DNA of 64,000 bases. Source: Rhynchospora pubera. Its lineage: Eukaryota > Streptophyta > Magnoliopsida > Poales > Cyperaceae. This document shows positions 62,945-64,000 of the stretch, in pieces. The stretch covers positions 115,913,431-115,977,430 of the forward strand of contig CM051459.1 of NCBI GenBank assembly GCA_028095005.1, read 5' to 3'. The position numbers and the translations under genes were made by a program. The notes under the pieces are model-generated. The model was given only the letters and a program-made list of their open reading frames with translations. It did not search any database and was not told where the DNA came from. Position 1 is the stretch's first letter. Every line of letters begins with the position of its first letter.

Positions 62945-63519
62945 TCCATCCACTCTCATCTTTTCCCATTTCTCTTTCTCCACCCTAGCACCGGATGTCA
63001 CCTGTCTATCTCTGCCTTCCCATCTCAATTTTGGCATGACTATCTAGTAGATAATACAGTTGCTTCTTTTATCGTCGCTTGTTGTAACCGTGGTGGCTCT
63101 AGCTAACAAGAACGATCTTAATTCGGTAATTGAGATGATTCCGATATGCTGGTAGTAGTGCATCTTCAGCTTTCTGCTTGGGAAACTTCAGAGAGGCTTT
63201 CAGCGTTTCAAATAGGCCCTCTGGCCTCTGCGAAGGCTTCGGCTTAGTTGATTTTGGGTTGTAATTTGTAATGGAAATTGATTACTGAATTTGGCAGTTT
63301 TTACCATCGCTTGAACAAAGTGAACTCATACAAAAAAAATTAGTTTAATAAAAATAAGTTGAATATGCATATAAAAATCCGAACACAAAATTTATTTGTT
63401 TGTTCTATTCACTTTGATCATATATGTCCATCTTGTCTATTTTATGTATTCAGTTTGTTCAAGTAATAGTAAGTGATGACAAAACTGAAGATGACAGTTA
63501 TTTTTTGTTAATAGAAAGT

Positions 63520-63960
63520 GGCGGGGTTTTAACCTCTCCCTTACCCTCTCGCTCGCTTTCTTCCCCTCAATTCTGCACGTCTTCTTGTTTTCTCCCTCAT
63601 CCTACCCTCTAGCCTCCTATCCCTCGCCTCCACGTCATTTTTTTCTCACCTTTACCCTCTCAGAAAAACTCTTCTCCATCAAACTTATTAAAAATCTCAA
63701 CAAACTGAACACATAAAATAAATAAAGTGAACAAATACAATATAAAAACAAGTTGAACAGATGTGACAAATCATATGAACACATACAACAAATAAGATGA
63801 ACAAAATACAATGAATAAGTTGAACATATATACTAAATAAGTTGAACAAATATAATAAACAAAGTGAACAAGAACAATAAATAACTCGAGCAAAATTTTA
63901 AAAAAATTGAACCTAAAAATAACAAATAAATTGGGAAAAAATAAAACAAACAAATTGAAA
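63520..63960. repeat. Pyrimidine-rich strip and degenerate GTTGAACAAAT repeat
   Basis: A CT-rich part (63523-63665) is followed by about a dozen diverged ~20-bp units such as AATAAGTTGAACAAATATAA. The pairing of a CT-rich strip with a degenerate AT-rich tandem repeat recalls the element at 32333, but no ends are seen. Confidence 0.55.
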
Positions 63961-64000
63961 AAAAATGGAAAATCTGCCATGAGAATCAATTAGGCCGTCC

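Overview
The window is nuclear DNA from a flowering plant, most likely a dicot. It is AT-rich, its genes have GT-AG introns, and its protein families are typical of plants: a fasciclin-like arabinogalactan protein, an ATL-type RING-H2 ubiquitin ligase, an NCL-type cation exchanger fragment and a plant DASH cryptochrome. Small DNA transposons make up much of the remaining sequence. The species cannot be told from the sequence alone.

Layout. 1-4.6 kb: the 3' exon of a fasciclin-like arabinogalactan protein (FLA) gene, followed by a tandem duplication of its 3' end that leaves a second, broken exon tail. Two hAT-type elements with 8-bp target duplications lie here. 4.67-23.8 kb: one block of about 110 diverged copies of a roughly 172-bp AT-rich satellite, with three orientation switches, an inner 11-monomer higher-order repeat and one tiny poly(A) retro-insertion. 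Copies of the same unique segment lie in direct orientation on both sides of this block. 24-35 kb: a small ATL-type RING-H2 gene on the minus strand, a first-exon fragment of an NCL-type exchanger gene, a fragment of a ubiquitin-specific protease, and a set of short inverted-repeat elements. 35.4-36.6 kb: an apparently intact two-exon FLA gene. Its intron position matches that of the exon at the left edge. 38-53 kb: transposon-rich DNA (hAT-like, Mutator-like with long terminal repeats, one LTR-retrotransposon end) with no gene I can name. 53.3-62.6 kb: a 13-exon DASH-type cryptochrome (CRY3/CRYD) locus on the plus strand. Its exons still read clearly, but four separate lesions break the frame, so it looks like a recent pseudogene. 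Two Mutator-like foldback elements sit in its introns. 62.6-64 kb: one more hAT MITE and low-complexity DNA.

The genes do not form a pathway. The connected story is structural: an FLA locus was duplicated, a satellite array lies between duplicated flank segments, and transposons with readable target duplications record later insertions. Coordinates of splice junctions and element ends were read by eye. No alignment, database search or expression data were available.
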